Shown piece after piece: positions 1-8,327 of a stretch of DNA of 64,000 bases. The notes below the pieces were generated by a model. It saw nothing but the letters and a program-made list of their open reading frames with translations. It searched no databases and was not told the DNA's origin. A program made the position numbers and the translations under genes. The first letter of the stretch is position 1; each line of letters begins with the position of its first letter. This DNA is from Cohnella xylanilytica (GTDB lineage: Bacteria; Bacillota; Bacilli; Paenibacillales; Paenibacillaceae), in assembly GCF_014212175.1 (NCBI RefSeq), contig NZ_JACJVR010000047.1, positions 1-64,000 on the forward strand. The letters are read 5' to 3'.

Positions 1-190
1 GGTGCGTTGCTTACGTTTTATGTGAAAATCATACGGATTTCTTCTGTTTGCGATGATTTCGGCGATTTGATTCGAAAAATCGCACTCGTTCGTTCAACCG
101 CCCGCATTTAGATTCTGCACAGTCCGAACTAGGCAGGGATGCGGATCTGAACTTGGAAAACCAATTCCGTATGCGAATGGGACAATGGCA
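1..190. other. Left-edge stretch without a recognisable gene
   Basis: The first 190 bases are less GC-rich than the rest of the window. The reading frames here do not look like protein (basic, low order, no ribosome binding site). It may be the upstream region of a gene beyond the left edge. I see nothing I can name. Confidence 0.5.
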
Positions 191-191
191 G

Positions 192-237
192 AAAAAACCG
201 CGGAGAGGCGGCGCAATGCGCCAAGCCCTTCCGCGGT
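192..237 (-). terminator. Rho-independent terminator after the asparaginase gene
   Basis: On the minus strand the arms ACCGCGG (231-237 and 197-203) enclose a second small stem GGCGC/GCGCC (210-222). A run of T (complement of 192-197) follows directly. It lies 14 bases past the asparaginase stop codon. Confidence 0.8.
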
Positions 238-250
238 CTCCCAAGCACGA

Positions 251-1267
251 TCAGAACACGACTTCCCAAGTGCCGGCCTCGTCCCCCGCGTCGTTGAGGA
301 ACGTGCGCGGATAGCGCGCCCGCAAGGACGCCATCGTCTCCTCCGAGACGCCGCCGAGCTTCTCCAGCAGCGCGATGACGACCGGACCCCAGGCTGCTTC
401 CGACCCGTCGGACAGATGCACCGCGATGCCGAGGCGCTCCTTGCGCAGCCCGATCGCGAACAGCCCCTGCGCGCCGCTCTTGGCGACGACGTTCGGGTCG
501 GCGAGCAGCAGGCTCGCCAGCCGGCCCGGCCCCTCGACCAACTCCGGGTGCCTATTCATCGCGCGCGCGACGCGGTCGGCCGCGCGGGCGGCCGCCTCGT
601 CCGGCGCCGCGTCCGGACAGGCGAGCCGCGCGTACGCGAGCGCCGTCCGCCACATCGGCGCGGCCGCGACCGGAATGCCGCACCCGTCGCGGCCGACCGT
701 CGTCTCCTCCTCGGCCGCGCCCATCCATTCCCGTACCCGAGCGACGATTCTCTTCTGCGCGGGATGGTCCGGCTCCGCGTAGCCCTCCAGCGGCCAGCCC
801 ATCAACTTGCTCCAGGCGAGCATGCCGAGGTGCTTGCCCGCGCACGTATGGTAGATTTTCCGCGGATGCCCTCCCTGCCTCGCCCATTCGTCCCTCGACT
901 GGGCGTTCGCCGGCGCGACGGCCCGGAACGCGAACGCTTCTTCGGGAATGCCCGCCCGCTCGCGCATCTCTTCCAGCGCCGCGACCTGCTCCGCGTGCCC
1001 TCGCTGGGACGCGCCCATCATCGCCAGATGGCGGTCCTCCCACCCGAAGGCCTCGGCCGCTCCCCCGAGCAGCGGCTCGATCGCCTGGATCGGCTTGCCG
1101 GTCGACCGGATATAAGCATGGGCGCGAGCATCCCCGTACGACTCCAGCAGTTCCCCGCTATCCGCCGACACGACGCAGATGCGTCCGCGGTGCTCGTTCT
1201 CCGCGAGCCCTCCCCTCGTCGTCACGGCGAGCGGAACGTCGCCCGGCATCTGAATTCGATCGCTCAT
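251..1267 (-). CDS. Asparaginase (PF06089-type, asparaginase II family)
   Basis: The 338-residue product matches the asparaginase family of PF06089, thought to hydrolyse L-asparagine to aspartate and ammonia. This family is unrelated to classical AnsA/AnsB. Visible family landmarks are STGKPIQ near the N-terminus, CAGKH in the middle and GRDGCGIP further on. The frame is open upstream to 1411, but the start at 1267 is preceded by AGGGAGGA at good spacing, and the family sequence begins there. It stands alone, divergent from the next genes, with its own terminator. Substrate specificity is inferred from the family only. Confidence 0.88.
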   Translation of the reverse strand: MSDRIQMPGDVPLAVTTRGGLAENEHRGRICVVSADSGELLESYGDARAHAYIRSTGKPIQAIEPLLGGAAEAFGWEDRHLAMMGASQRGHAEQVAALEEMRERAGIPEEAFAFRAVAPANAQSRDEWARQGGHPRKIYHTCAGKHLGMLAWSKLMGWPLEGYAEPDHPAQKRIVARVREWMGAAEEETTVGRDGCGIPVAAAPMWRTALAYARLACPDAAPDEAAARAADRVARAMNRHPELVEGPGRLASLLLADPNVVAKSGAQGLFAIGLRKERLGIAVHLSDGSEAAWGPVVIALLEKLGGVSEETMASLRARYPRTFLNDAGDEAGTWEVVF

Positions 1268-1433
1268 GTTGTGTTCGTCCTCCCTGGATGTATGCCCCGC
1301 CGCCCAAGCTCGCGAGATGACGGCGTTTCCATCGAAAATATCGATAACGATCATGCAAAACGTTGGATAACTTCGCCTGCCGGGCCGGTGGTAAGATGAG
1401 AGCCAATCCATCCCCCGAACGGAGGCGAGAAAG

Positions 1434-1610
1434 ATGTTGCTTAACGACTATGTGGCCCTTACAATATGGAAAAACGACACGCAGGAGCGCGAGCGGAAGC
1501 TGGAGCTCCGGCGTCTCGCGAACGGTGGGGAGACGACGCCGGGCGGCGTCTTCCGTCTCCCCGCGACGCTTCTCGTCGCGGCTATTCTTTTCCAGATGAA
1601 GCAGCCCTAA
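1434..1610 (+). CDS. Small hypothetical protein, 58 residues
   Basis: A short frame starts at ATG 1434 behind GGAGGCGAG (1421-1429) and ends with TAA at 1608-1610. It begins MLLNDYVALTIW, followed by a charged helix-like stretch (QERERKLELRR) and a hydrophobic tail (PATLLVAAILF), so it could be a small membrane-associated peptide. It lies 27 bases ahead of the LysR gene on the same strand. I do not recognise a family. The support is the strong ribosome binding site and the gene-like layout. Confidence 0.55.
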   Translation: MLLNDYVALTIWKNDTQERERKLELRRLANGGETTPGGVFRLPATLLVAAILFQMKQP

Positions 1611-1637
1611 ACCTATTGAAGTCGGTGGTGACCGGTC

Positions 1638-2537
1638 TTGGACTTGATCTATCTGCGAAGCTTCCTGGAAGTGGCCCGCTGCCAAAGCTTCACCAAGGCG
1701 GCGGAGAACCTCGGCTACGTGCAATCCAGCGTCACGACGCACATTCAGAAGCTGGAGAACGAATACGGCGTCGTCCTGTTCGAGCGCTTCGGGCGCACGA
1801 TGCGGCTGACCTCCGAAGGGGAGCAGCTGCACCGCTACTTCGAGCAGATCATCGCCCTGTACGACGATTCGAAGCACCTGATCTCCCGCCAGATCTCCGG
1901 CCACCTCGACATCGGAACGATCGAATCGCTCGTCGCCTACTTCCTTCCCCCGGTGTTCAACCGGTTCCGCCAGGCGTTCCCGCAGATGAACCTGCAGGCG
2001 CTGCCGCTCGCCGAGCCGCACATTCTGCAGCTGATCCGGGCGGGGGAGCTCGACATCGGCATCATCATGGACCGGCTCGTCTGCGACGAAGACATCGAGA
2101 CGATCCCGCTGCGCCAGGAACCGCTCGTGCTCGTCGCTCCGCCCGGCCATCCGCTCGCCGGCGCCAAGTCGGTCCATGCGAAGGATCTCCACGATCTATC
2201 GTACATCGCCACCGAGCAGACGTGCACGTACCGCGCGGCGTTCGAGAACTTGCTGACCGCCCAGGGCGTCGCCTACCAGATTCAGCACGAGTTCGGCAGC
2301 CTGGAAGCGATCAAGCGGCTCGTCGGCTACGGACTCGGCGTCGGCCTGCTGCCCCGGATCGCGGTGGACCGGGAGCTGGCGGAAGGCCATCTCGTCGCGC
2401 TGCCGTTCGCCCACCCGGACATTACGTTCTATACCCAGATCGTTCTCCATCGGAAAAAGTGGAAAAACCCCGCGATCCGACACCTGATCGAGCTGCTCGC
2501 GGAAGCCGCGGAAACGGATAAGAGGCTGGCCCAGTGA
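1638..2537 (+). CDS. LysR-family transcriptional regulator
   Basis: 299 residues, the usual LysR length. The N-terminal winged helix-turn-helix (about 1-60) shows the typical pattern FLEVARCQSFTKAAENLGY, SSVTTHIQKLE and LFERFGR. The substrate-binding domain (about 88-290) is of the periplasmic-binding-protein type, with GHPLAG and a GYGLGVGLLP segment near the end. The start is TTG at 1638, because the family begins with MDLIYLRSFL. The ribosome binding site is weak (GGTGGTGA). Its target is unknown. It could control the divergent asparaginase, but the 58-residue frame lies between them. Confidence 0.9.
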   Translation: MDLIYLRSFLEVARCQSFTKAAENLGYVQSSVTTHIQKLENEYGVVLFERFGRTMRLTSEGEQLHRYFEQIIALYDDSKHLISRQISGHLDIGTIESLVAYFLPPVFNRFRQAFPQMNLQALPLAEPHILQLIRAGELDIGIIMDRLVCDEDIETIPLRQEPLVLVAPPGHPLAGAKSVHAKDLHDLSYIATEQTCTYRAAFENLLTAQGVAYQIQHEFGSLEAIKRLVGYGLGVGLLPRIAVDRELAEGHLVALPFAHPDITFYTQIVLHRKKWKNPAIRHLIELLAEAAETDKRLAQ

Positions 2538-2576
2538 CGAACCGGGTTCAGCCTCTCGTTCTGTGCGCGGCTTGCT

Positions 2577-3596
2577 TCAGCGGCGGTACGCCGCCTCGGC
2601 CGTCTCGGGCAGCGGCTTCGCATCCGGCTTGGTCCCGCCCGTCCTGTCCGACGCCGTCTCGCCGAGGTTCAGCTTGTCCGCCACCAGATACAGCGGGCGG
2701 CCCTTCGCTTCCTCGTAGATGCGGCCGATGTACTCCCCGAGCACGCCGAGCAGCGACAGCGTGATGCCGTGGAACAGCAGGCTGATGACGACCATCGAGC
2801 TCCAGCCGGGCTGCGTCGTGTCCGTGAACAGCCGCTGGTACACGACGACGAGCAGGTAGACGAAGCCGACCGCCGACATGACGAAGCCGAGGATGCCGGC
2901 GAACTTCAGCGGCTTCGTCGAGAACGACGTGATCGCGTCGAGCGAGAGCCGGATCATCTTGCGCAGCGGGTACTTCGTCTCTCCTGCGAATCGCTCGTCG
3001 CGAACGTACTCGACGGACGTCTGCTTGAAGCCGGCCCAGCTGACCATGCCGCGGATGAAGCGGCTCTGCTCCCTCATGCTGCCGAGCGCGTCGCACACCT
3101 TGCGGTCCATGAGCCGGAAGTCGCCCGTGTCCACCGGAATGTTGACGGAGGTCATCGAGCGCAGCAGCCGGTAGAACGTAGCCGCCGTCACCTTCTTGAA
3201 CCACGTCTCTCCCCGCCGCGCGATGCGCCGTCCGTAGACGACGTCGTAGCCTTCGCGCCAGCGGGCGATCATCTCGGGGATGAGCTCCGGCGGATCCTGC
3301 AGGTCCGCGTCGATGAGCACGACGACGCGTCCCGAGGAGTAGTCCATCCCCGCGGTGACCGCGATCTGGTGGCCGAAGTTGCGCGAGAAGTCGACCAGCT
3401 TCACCCTCGCGTCCTCGGCCCCCAGCCTTCTTACGATCTTGTCCGTCGAGTCCCGGCTTCCGTCGTTGACGAAGACGAGCTCGTACGTCTCTCCTATCGG
3501 GTCGAGCGCAGACACGAGTCTGCGGTAGGTCGTCTCGATGACCTCTTCCTCGTTGTACATCGGAACCACGACCGACAGGAATACAGGTCCGTTCAT
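2577..3596 (-). CDS. Family 2 glycosyltransferase, polyprenol-phosphate sugar synthase (GtrB/DPM1-like)
   Basis: 339 residues. A GT2 domain (about 1-225) opens with LSVVVPMYNEEEVI and carries the nucleotide-sugar motif DADLQDPPE. Two C-terminal membrane segments (about 228-255 and 265-290) give the GtrB/YkcC layout. Such enzymes transfer a hexose from a nucleotide sugar to undecaprenyl phosphate at the inner face of the membrane. The gene follows the PMT-type transferase by 34 bases on the same strand. The likely pair is therefore a donor-making enzyme and a user of that lipid-linked sugar. Which sugar is involved cannot be read from the sequence. Confidence 0.9.
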   Translation of the reverse strand: MNGPVFLSVVVPMYNEEEVIETTYRRLVSALDPIGETYELVFVNDGSRDSTDKIVRRLGAEDARVKLVDFSRNFGHQIAVTAGMDYSSGRVVVLIDADLQDPPELIPEMIARWREGYDVVYGRRIARRGETWFKKVTAATFYRLLRSMTSVNIPVDTGDFRLMDRKVCDALGSMREQSRFIRGMVSWAGFKQTSVEYVRDERFAGETKYPLRKMIRLSLDAITSFSTKPLKFAGILGFVMSAVGFVYLLVVVYQRLFTDTTQPGWSSMVVISLLFHGITLSLLGVLGEYIGRIYEEAKGRPLYLVADKLNLGETASDRTGGTKPDAKPLPETAEAAYRR

Positions 3597-3630
3597 TTTC
3601 GATCCCCTTTTCCAATACCTCTCGGGGTTG

Positions 3631-5424
3631 TCAGAATCCCCAGCTCGGGAGCCAGCGGATCCCGATATTCATCCATTCCCGGCTGATCGTCATCCCCGTC
3701 AGGACGGGATAGAACCAGACGAGCAGCACGCCCGCGGCCGCAACCGTCAGCCACGTGAACTCCCGCCCGTACCGCCAGCGCTCCTCCAGATGCCGGAGCA
3801 TCCACACGATGGACAGGATGAGGAGCGGCACCATCGGGAAGTAGTGGTACAGGAACGTAATGCTTCGCGGCGCGACCATCCATGGCACGTAGAAGCTCAG
3901 GTACATGACGCCGAGGGTCAGGACGACCCTGTCCCTTCGGAGGAATCCGAGCACCCACGAGGCGAGCATCGCGAGCAGCCCTCCCCACCAGATCAGCGGG
4001 TTGCCGATCGCGGCGATGCTCTGCGCGTCGCCCTTGGCCAGGTCCTTGCCTCCGTAATACCAGACCGGCCGCTGCATGATGGGCCACGTGTACCACTTGG
4101 AGGAGTACGGGTGCTTCTCCTTGACTCCTTTATGGTAATGATACATGTTTTTCTGGTATTGCCACAAATCCTTGTAGCTGTCTTCGGCCTTGGTCGCCTT
4201 CAAGTACGGAATGTACGAAGCCGCGTAAATGCCGACGGGCACGGCCCCGAACAGGACGACGCAGGCCAGCACGGTCAAAATCGCCTTCTTGGCGGCCCCG
4301 GGTTCCCTATCCCGCTTCGCCTCCCGAACGTGCCGGTAGAGCGACAGGAAGAACAATATCGCGAGCCCCGCCCCGCCGTACAGGTAGTTCCACTTGACGG
4401 CCGCCGCGCAGCCGAAGAAGACGCCGGAGAGGGCCAAATACCCGAACCCCTTGCCGAATCCGCCCCCGCGCCACTTCGTCTCGCCGTAGCGGTACATCGC
4501 GTAGAACATGACGATCGTGAACGTCACGCCGAAGATATCCACGTTCGCCATCCGCGAATGGACGAGATGGAACCCTTCGAACAGCAGCAGCAGCGTCCCG
4601 ATGAACGCGTACCGGGTCCGCTTGAACAATCCTCTCGCCGCCCAGTAGAACACGGGCACCATCGCCGTTCCGCCGACCGCCGCCATGAAGCGCCAGCCGT
4701 AAGGCGTCATGCCGAACCACTCGACGCCTAGCGACAGAATGACCTTGCCGAGCGGCGGATGAGTGTTCTCGTACGGCTCCATCTTCTCGATGAATTCGTA
4801 GGCCGTGCGGCCGTGATAGATCTCGTCGAAGTACATGCTGTTGCGATAGTCCGGCCGGTACGGCGCTTCCGATTGCTCGTCGAACGCGAGATCGGCGCTG
4901 CCCTCCGCGGAGCCGCTCTGCGTTCCCGCCGGCTTGATGTCCGCGATCCGGATCGGCTCGTCCGACCCCTTCGAGAAGAACGCCGCCTCGTACAGGCGGA
5001 ATCCCGTCGCGACGGCCGTATACCGCATATAGCGGGCTTCCGCGTGCTTGTCCTCGGACTTCCAGGTGAACGCCCGGTTCACCTTGTGCTCGACTTCGGC
5101 ATACGTCTGCCAGTTCGTACCGTCGATGGAATATTCGATCTTGCTCTTCCCGGTTGCCCCGGGCCCTTCGTACAGGTTCAGCCGATCCACCGCCTTCGCC
5201 TCGCCGAAGTCGACGACGAAGCCTTCCCCGGATGCCCCGGGCTTCCAGAAGGTCTGCGGAGCGGAACGATTCCCCAGGTCGTGAAATGAAGCCAAAGCGG
5301 ATACCAACGTTAAGATGGCGATCAAAATCCAATCCAGCCGCGTCCAGCGACGGCCGCCTCGCTCTCCGGAGCCGTAGGTTCCGAAGCTGAGCGGAGACGA
5401 CCGATCGTCTATTCTCCAATCCAT
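3631..5424 (-). CDS. PMT-type glycosyltransferase (GT39) with a discoidin-like insert
   Basis: 597 residues from the ATG at 5424, which has GAGGAAGG upstream; the frame is open beyond it but not protein-like there. The first membrane span is at about 30-48. The PMT signature YFDEIYHGRTAYEF (Asp200-Glu201) and NTHPPLGK follow, then about ten membrane segments. PMTs move mannose from a polyprenyl phosphate carrier to Ser/Thr of secreted proteins or to surface glycans. Between the first span and the DE motif sit about 150 extra residues. Part of this (about 55-152) reads like an F5/8 type C (discoidin) beta-sandwich: FVVDFGEAKAVDRLNLY, IEYSIDGTNWQ, ARYMRYTA. It shares a transcript with the GT2 gene. 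Confidence 0.88.
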   Translation of the reverse strand: MDWRIDDRSSPLSFGTYGSGERGGRRWTRLDWILIAILTLVSALASFHDLGNRSAPQTFWKPGASGEGFVVDFGEAKAVDRLNLYEGPGATGKSKIEYSIDGTNWQTYAEVEHKVNRAFTWKSEDKHAEARYMRYTAVATGFRLYEAAFFSKGSDEPIRIADIKPAGTQSGSAEGSADLAFDEQSEAPYRPDYRNSMYFDEIYHGRTAYEFIEKMEPYENTHPPLGKVILSLGVEWFGMTPYGWRFMAAVGGTAMVPVFYWAARGLFKRTRYAFIGTLLLLFEGFHLVHSRMANVDIFGVTFTIVMFYAMYRYGETKWRGGGFGKGFGYLALSGVFFGCAAAVKWNYLYGGAGLAILFFLSLYRHVREAKRDREPGAAKKAILTVLACVVLFGAVPVGIYAASYIPYLKATKAEDSYKDLWQYQKNMYHYHKGVKEKHPYSSKWYTWPIMQRPVWYYGGKDLAKGDAQSIAAIGNPLIWWGGLLAMLASWVLGFLRRDRVVLTLGVMYLSFYVPWMVAPRSITFLYHYFPMVPLLILSIVWMLRHLEERWRYGREFTWLTVAAAGVLLVWFYPVLTGMTISREWMNIGIRWLPSWGF

Positions 5425-5495
5425 GAACGTCCTCGCCTTCCTCACCAGTCTTTCCCTATTGTAGTCGAAAGAGAGTACGTCGGAAAGTCCCGGTG

Positions 5496-5520
5496 GTTCA
5501 GCGCGGGCGCCCGCGGGTAA
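5496..5520 (+). promoter_or_regulatory. Sigma-B-like promoter for glsB-like/ytxH genes
   Basis: GTTCAG (5496-5501), 13-base spacer, GGGTAA (5515-5520), 66 bases before the GlsB-like start. This matches the sigma-B pattern GTTTMN-N13-15-GGGTAW seen at seven other stress genes in this window. Confidence 0.65.
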
Positions 5521-5585
5521 GGATGCAATAGCAACACATCCCATAGAATCGCCGGCGACGGCGGTCTCGAAGGGAGGAGAAGTCG

Positions 5586-5843
5586 ATGTGGGGATTCGTG
5601 ATCAGCGTGCTGATGGCCATCCTGATCGGGATCATCGGCGATTCGCTGGTTCGCAGCCGGATGCCGGGAGGCGTCTTCGGCTCCATGATCGCCGGCTTCG
5701 CCGGCGCGTGGCTCGGGGCGCTGCTGCTCGGGTCCTGGGGACCGGTCATCGCCGGATTCGCGGTCATTCCGGCCATCATCGGAGCCGCGTTGTTCGTCTT
5801 CCTGCTCGGCCTGCTCGGCCAGGCGCTTCGCAAGGCTGCCTGA
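5586..5843 (+). CDS. GlsB/YeaQ/YmgE-family stress membrane protein
   Basis: 85 residues, nearly all hydrophobic. Three membrane helices are separated by glycine-rich turns (SRMPGGVFGSMIAGFAGAWLG), the standard layout of the transglycosylase-associated / GlsB family of small stress proteins. The start is ATG 5586, with GGGAGGAG upstream. It heads a two-gene unit with ytxH, below a sigma-B-like promoter. The role is inferred to be envelope stress protection; the biochemical function of the family is not known. Confidence 0.85.
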   Translation: MWGFVISVLMAILIGIIGDSLVRSRMPGGVFGSMIAGFAGAWLGALLLGSWGPVIAGFAVIPAIIGAALFVFLLGLLGQALRKAA

Positions 5844-5901
5844 CAGAACGAGAGCCGGCGCGGGAAAATTCCGAATGAATCTATCGAAGGAGGCGTTACT
5901 T

Positions 5902-6222
5902 ATGGCAGAATCCAAAGGTTTGGTCAAAGGCGCGATTATCGGCGGAGCGGTCGGAGCGGCGGCGGCGCTGCTGCTGGCTCCGAAGTCCGGACGCGAGCTG
6001 CGCCAGGACATCCGCTCGAAGTACAACCAGGCATCGGACAAGGCGATGCAGTGGATGTCCGACGCCGGCGCCAAGACGAAGGAAGTCGCGAGCCAAGTGA
6101 GCCAGCACGCCACGGACCTGGTGGACAAGACCAAGTCCGTCGTGAGGGCCGTGAAGGACGAGGCGGAGACGGCGGCCGCATCGGCGGCATCGGCGGCTTC
6201 GCAGAAGCCGTCGGCCAACTAA
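5902..6222 (+). CDS. ytxH: YtxH-domain general stress protein
   Basis: 106 residues from the ATG at 5902, chosen because AAGGAGG lies 8 bases upstream; a longer start at 5875 lacks such a site. The N-terminal membrane helix with GAIIGGAVGAAAALLLAPKSGRELR is the hallmark of YtxH. A long Lys/Ala/Glu/Gln amphipathic helix follows, ending in an Ala/Ser tail. B. subtilis YtxH is a sigma-B and sigma-H controlled stress protein of unknown mechanism. Here it is co-transcribed with the GlsB-like gene and closed by a strong terminator. Confidence 0.88.
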   Translation: MAESKGLVKGAIIGGAVGAAAALLLAPKSGRELRQDIRSKYNQASDKAMQWMSDAGAKTKEVASQVSQHATDLVDKTKSVVRAVKDEAETAAASAASAASQKPSAN

Positions 6223-6243
6223 GCCGCAGGCCCGTCCGTCGAT

Positions 6244-6277
6244 AAGCCAAGCCCCGAGTCGTCGGGGCTTGGCTTTG
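6244..6277 (+). terminator. Rho-independent terminator after ytxH
   Basis: Perfect 14-bp stem (6244-6257 with 6262-6275) around a GTCG loop, followed by a short T-containing tail. Confidence 0.85.
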
Positions 6278-6344
6278 TTGGCGCGCTTCGGACGGCGGCG
6301 CCAGCGCTAACGGTTATTTCTAGACGCCGCCAGGAGCGAATAGG

Positions 6345-6644
6345 ATGCCAGTAGAGAGGAGCGTGAGCGCGATGAACGACGATCGGCAAGGGAGCGCGAG
6401 CCTTACGGGATCGGACGCCGCCTGCGAGACGAAGCTCCCTGCGGCTTCGGACGCCGCCTATGAGCCCGACGCGGACCGGCACCCGTCCGGCCCGATGCCG
6501 ACCCGCCCGGTGTCGGAGGCCGAGAACGGCTCCATGGTCCAGGACATGAGCGATTTGAAGCGGCTCGGCGAGGAGATGGAGAGGGTGAAGACGGGAGCGC
6601 AGCTGAGGAAGGAAGGGCTCGTGTCCGATCCCGCCCAAGAGTAG
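6345..6644 (+). CDS. Hypothetical small disordered protein
   Basis: 99 residues if it begins at ATG 6345 (CAGGAG upstream), or 90 residues from ATG 6372 (GAGGAG upstream); the sequence does not settle which. It is rich in Ala, Asp, Glu, Pro and Ser, with no hydrophobic segment. One short predicted helix lies near the end (MSDLKRLGEEMERVKTGAQLR). No family is recognised. It is followed by a clear terminator and sits among stress genes, which is the main reason to accept it. I saw no sigma-B-like promoter in front of it. Confidence 0.55.
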   Translation: MPVERSVSAMNDDRQGSASLTGSDAACETKLPAASDAAYEPDADRHPSGPMPTRPVSEAENGSMVQDMSDLKRLGEEMERVKTGAQLRKEGLVSDPAQE

Positions 6645-6702
6645 GCTCGCCCGCTTCGGCGCCCTGGAATCGGACGGAAGGCCGGGCCGGAACGGCTCGA
6701 CG

Positions 6703-6730
6703 GGAGCGCTCCATGACGGAGCGCTCCTTT
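6703..6730 (+). terminator. Terminator after the small disordered protein
   Basis: GGAGCGCTCC (6703-6712) repeats as GGAGCGCTCC (6718-6727) around ATGAC, giving a 10-bp stem, then TTTG. Confidence 0.75.
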
Positions 6731-6918
6731 GTTCGCGATGCGCGCGAGTGCGAGCGGGAGCGCCCTTGCGCCGCTCTCCCTCTCGCTCAGGCGCGCCGCT
6801 CAGCTTCCCCTCGCGCGGTGGTCCGGCGTCCGTGAAGGGGCTAACCGCTTCTCGTTCGCGCGGCGGAGCGACAAAAGACCGCCCCTGCCGGGGCGGCCCG
6901 TGTATTTCGGCGTGCGGC

Positions 6919-7266
6919 TTACATCGTTAGCGGCGTTCCGTAGATGCGGGCTTCGTTGTCGAGCAGCGCCCGTACTCCCGTCGGCGTCAAGCGCAGTTCC
7001 AGGAATTGCGCTACGGGAATGGGAGGCAGATCCTCTCTGCGGAACTCCCCGCCGTGAAGATGATACCCGTATTCTCTGGCGATCGTATACATCCTGCAGA
7101 AGTGGTCGGCTGCGTCTTTAGCGCGTTCCTCGGTATCGTATTCGGCCAACCGGTTGCCGAAGCCGAGAGGATTCGAGCGGGACTGTATGCTGAGTTGATA
7201 AGCATCGTTCCCCTCCACCACCATAATATCGCATTCGAAGCAACGGAGCTGGTACTTAACACTCAT
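6919..7266 (-). CDS. Hypothetical protein under a sigma-B-like promoter
   Basis: 115 residues from ATG 7266, preceded by AAGGCGGTGG. The frame stays open to 7458 but the upstream part is not protein-like and contains the promoter. It begins MSVKYQLRCFECDIMVVEG; the CFEC pair suggests a possible metal or redox site. It is soluble, with no signal peptide. No family is recognised. Its position next to sigB and the promoter at 7313-7337 suggest a member of the general stress regulon. Confidence 0.7.
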   Translation of the reverse strand: MSVKYQLRCFECDIMVVEGNDAYQLSIQSRSNPLGFGNRLAEYDTEERAKDAADHFCRMYTIAREYGYHLHGGEFRREDLPPIPVAQFLELRLTPTGVRALLDNEARIYGTPLTM

Positions 7267-7312
7267 CACGTCCACCGCCTTGTCCTTTAGAGTTTTTGTT
7301 GCGTACCGATTA

Positions 7313-7337
7313 TTACCCCGGACGCGGGCCTTGAAAC
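7313..7337 (-). promoter_or_regulatory. Sigma-B-like promoter
   Basis: On the minus strand GTTTCA (7337-7332), 13-base spacer, GGGTAA (7318-7313), 47 bases before the ATG at 7266. Confidence 0.7.
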
Positions 7338-7458
7338 ATTCGTACGATCGGTACGCGAGACTCTTTTTTTCCGAGGGAGGGCTCGGGGCTTCGGCGCAGC
7401 CCGAGACATGAGGATAAGCCCCCCGAAGATGCGCGCGGCATACGGGCGGGCGCGGCAA

Positions 7459-7496
7459 GGCCCGGAAACCGCTTGCGACGCAAGAGGCTCCGGGCC
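7459..7496 (-). terminator. Hairpin after the sigB operon
   Basis: Outer stem GGCCCGGA/TCCGGGCC (7459-7466, 7489-7496) and inner stem CTTGCG/CGCAAG (7472-7477, 7479-7484). It lies about 50 bases past the sigB stop. There is no strong T run, so termination efficiency is uncertain. Confidence 0.55.
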
Positions 7497-7544
7497 CATC
7501 GGCTTTCCCCTATTTCAACCTGCGATCCGCGTTCCTTGGCTTCG

Positions 7545-8327
7545 TCATCCGCTTCCGGTCGGCCGTTCCTGATCGTGTTCGGTCATCCACTTCTTCAACT
7601 GGTCGATAGCCCTTCGCTGGATCCGCGAGACGCTCATCTGCGACACGCCGAGCCGGTCGGCCACGTTCCTCTGCGAATACCCGTCCCGGTACAGCAGCAC
7701 GAGCACCTGGCGCTCCTCCGGCTTCAGCTTCTCCATCGCCTCTTGCAGGTCGAGCCGGCGGTCGACGCCTTCGTAGTCGTCCGCGGGAGAGCCGATGAGC
7801 TCCCCGAGCGTCGCGGTGTTCTCGTCCCCGACGATCGGCGTGTCGAGCGAGACGTAGTGATACAGCTCCCGCCCCGCCAGCACCTCCAGCGTCTCCTCGA
7901 GCTCCATGCCGAGGCTCTCCGCGATCTCCTCCACGCTGGGCGACCGCTCGAGCTTCAAGGTCAGCTCGTCGACGGTCTGCTGGACGGCCAGCCCCTTCTC
8001 CTTGATTCGCCGGGGGACCTGCACGTACCACGATTTGTCGCGCAAATAGTTCTTCATCTGGCCTACGATGCTCTTCATGGCGTACGGTTCGAAGGGCATC
8101 CCCAGCTCGGGGTCGAACTGCGAGAGAAGCCGGAACAGCGACATCCGGCCGACCTGGAACAGGTCCTCCTGAAGGTCCGGCCGGCTTCTCGAGATTTTGA
8201 GCGCGGCCATGCGAACCAGCGGCTCGTAATGGCGCACCAGCTCGTCCGCCAGCTCCGTGCTGTGCGTGCGTTGGTACGCCAGCAGCATCTCCATAGCGTC
8301 GTCGGGCAGACGCGCGCTCTGGGTCAA
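7545..8327 (-). CDS. sigB: RNA polymerase sigma factor SigB (general stress)
   Basis: 260 residues, the normal SigB length. Region 2 (about 50-100) has DLFQVGRMSLFRLLSQFDPELG and FEPYAMKSIVGQMKNYLRD. Region 3 starts with VPRRIKEKG. Region 4 (about 195-250) has LKPEERQVLVLLYRDGYSQ and GVSQMSVSRIQRRAI. It directs polymerase to general stress promoters and is held inactive by RsbW. The ATG at 8327 overlaps the rsbW stop codon (ATGA), so translation is probably coupled. Together with gene order rsbV-rsbW-sigB this separates it from the sporulation factors SigF and SigG. Confidence 0.95.
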   Translation of the reverse strand: MTQSARLPDDAMEMLLAYQRTHSTELADELVRHYEPLVRMAALKISRSRPDLQEDLFQVGRMSLFRLLSQFDPELGMPFEPYAMKSIVGQMKNYLRDKSWYVQVPRRIKEKGLAVQQTVDELTLKLERSPSVEEIAESLGMELEETLEVLAGRELYHYVSLDTPIVGDENTATLGELIGSPADDYEGVDRRLDLQEAMEKLKPEERQVLVLLYRDGYSQRNVADRLGVSQMSVSRIQRRAIDQLKKWMTEHDQERPTGSG

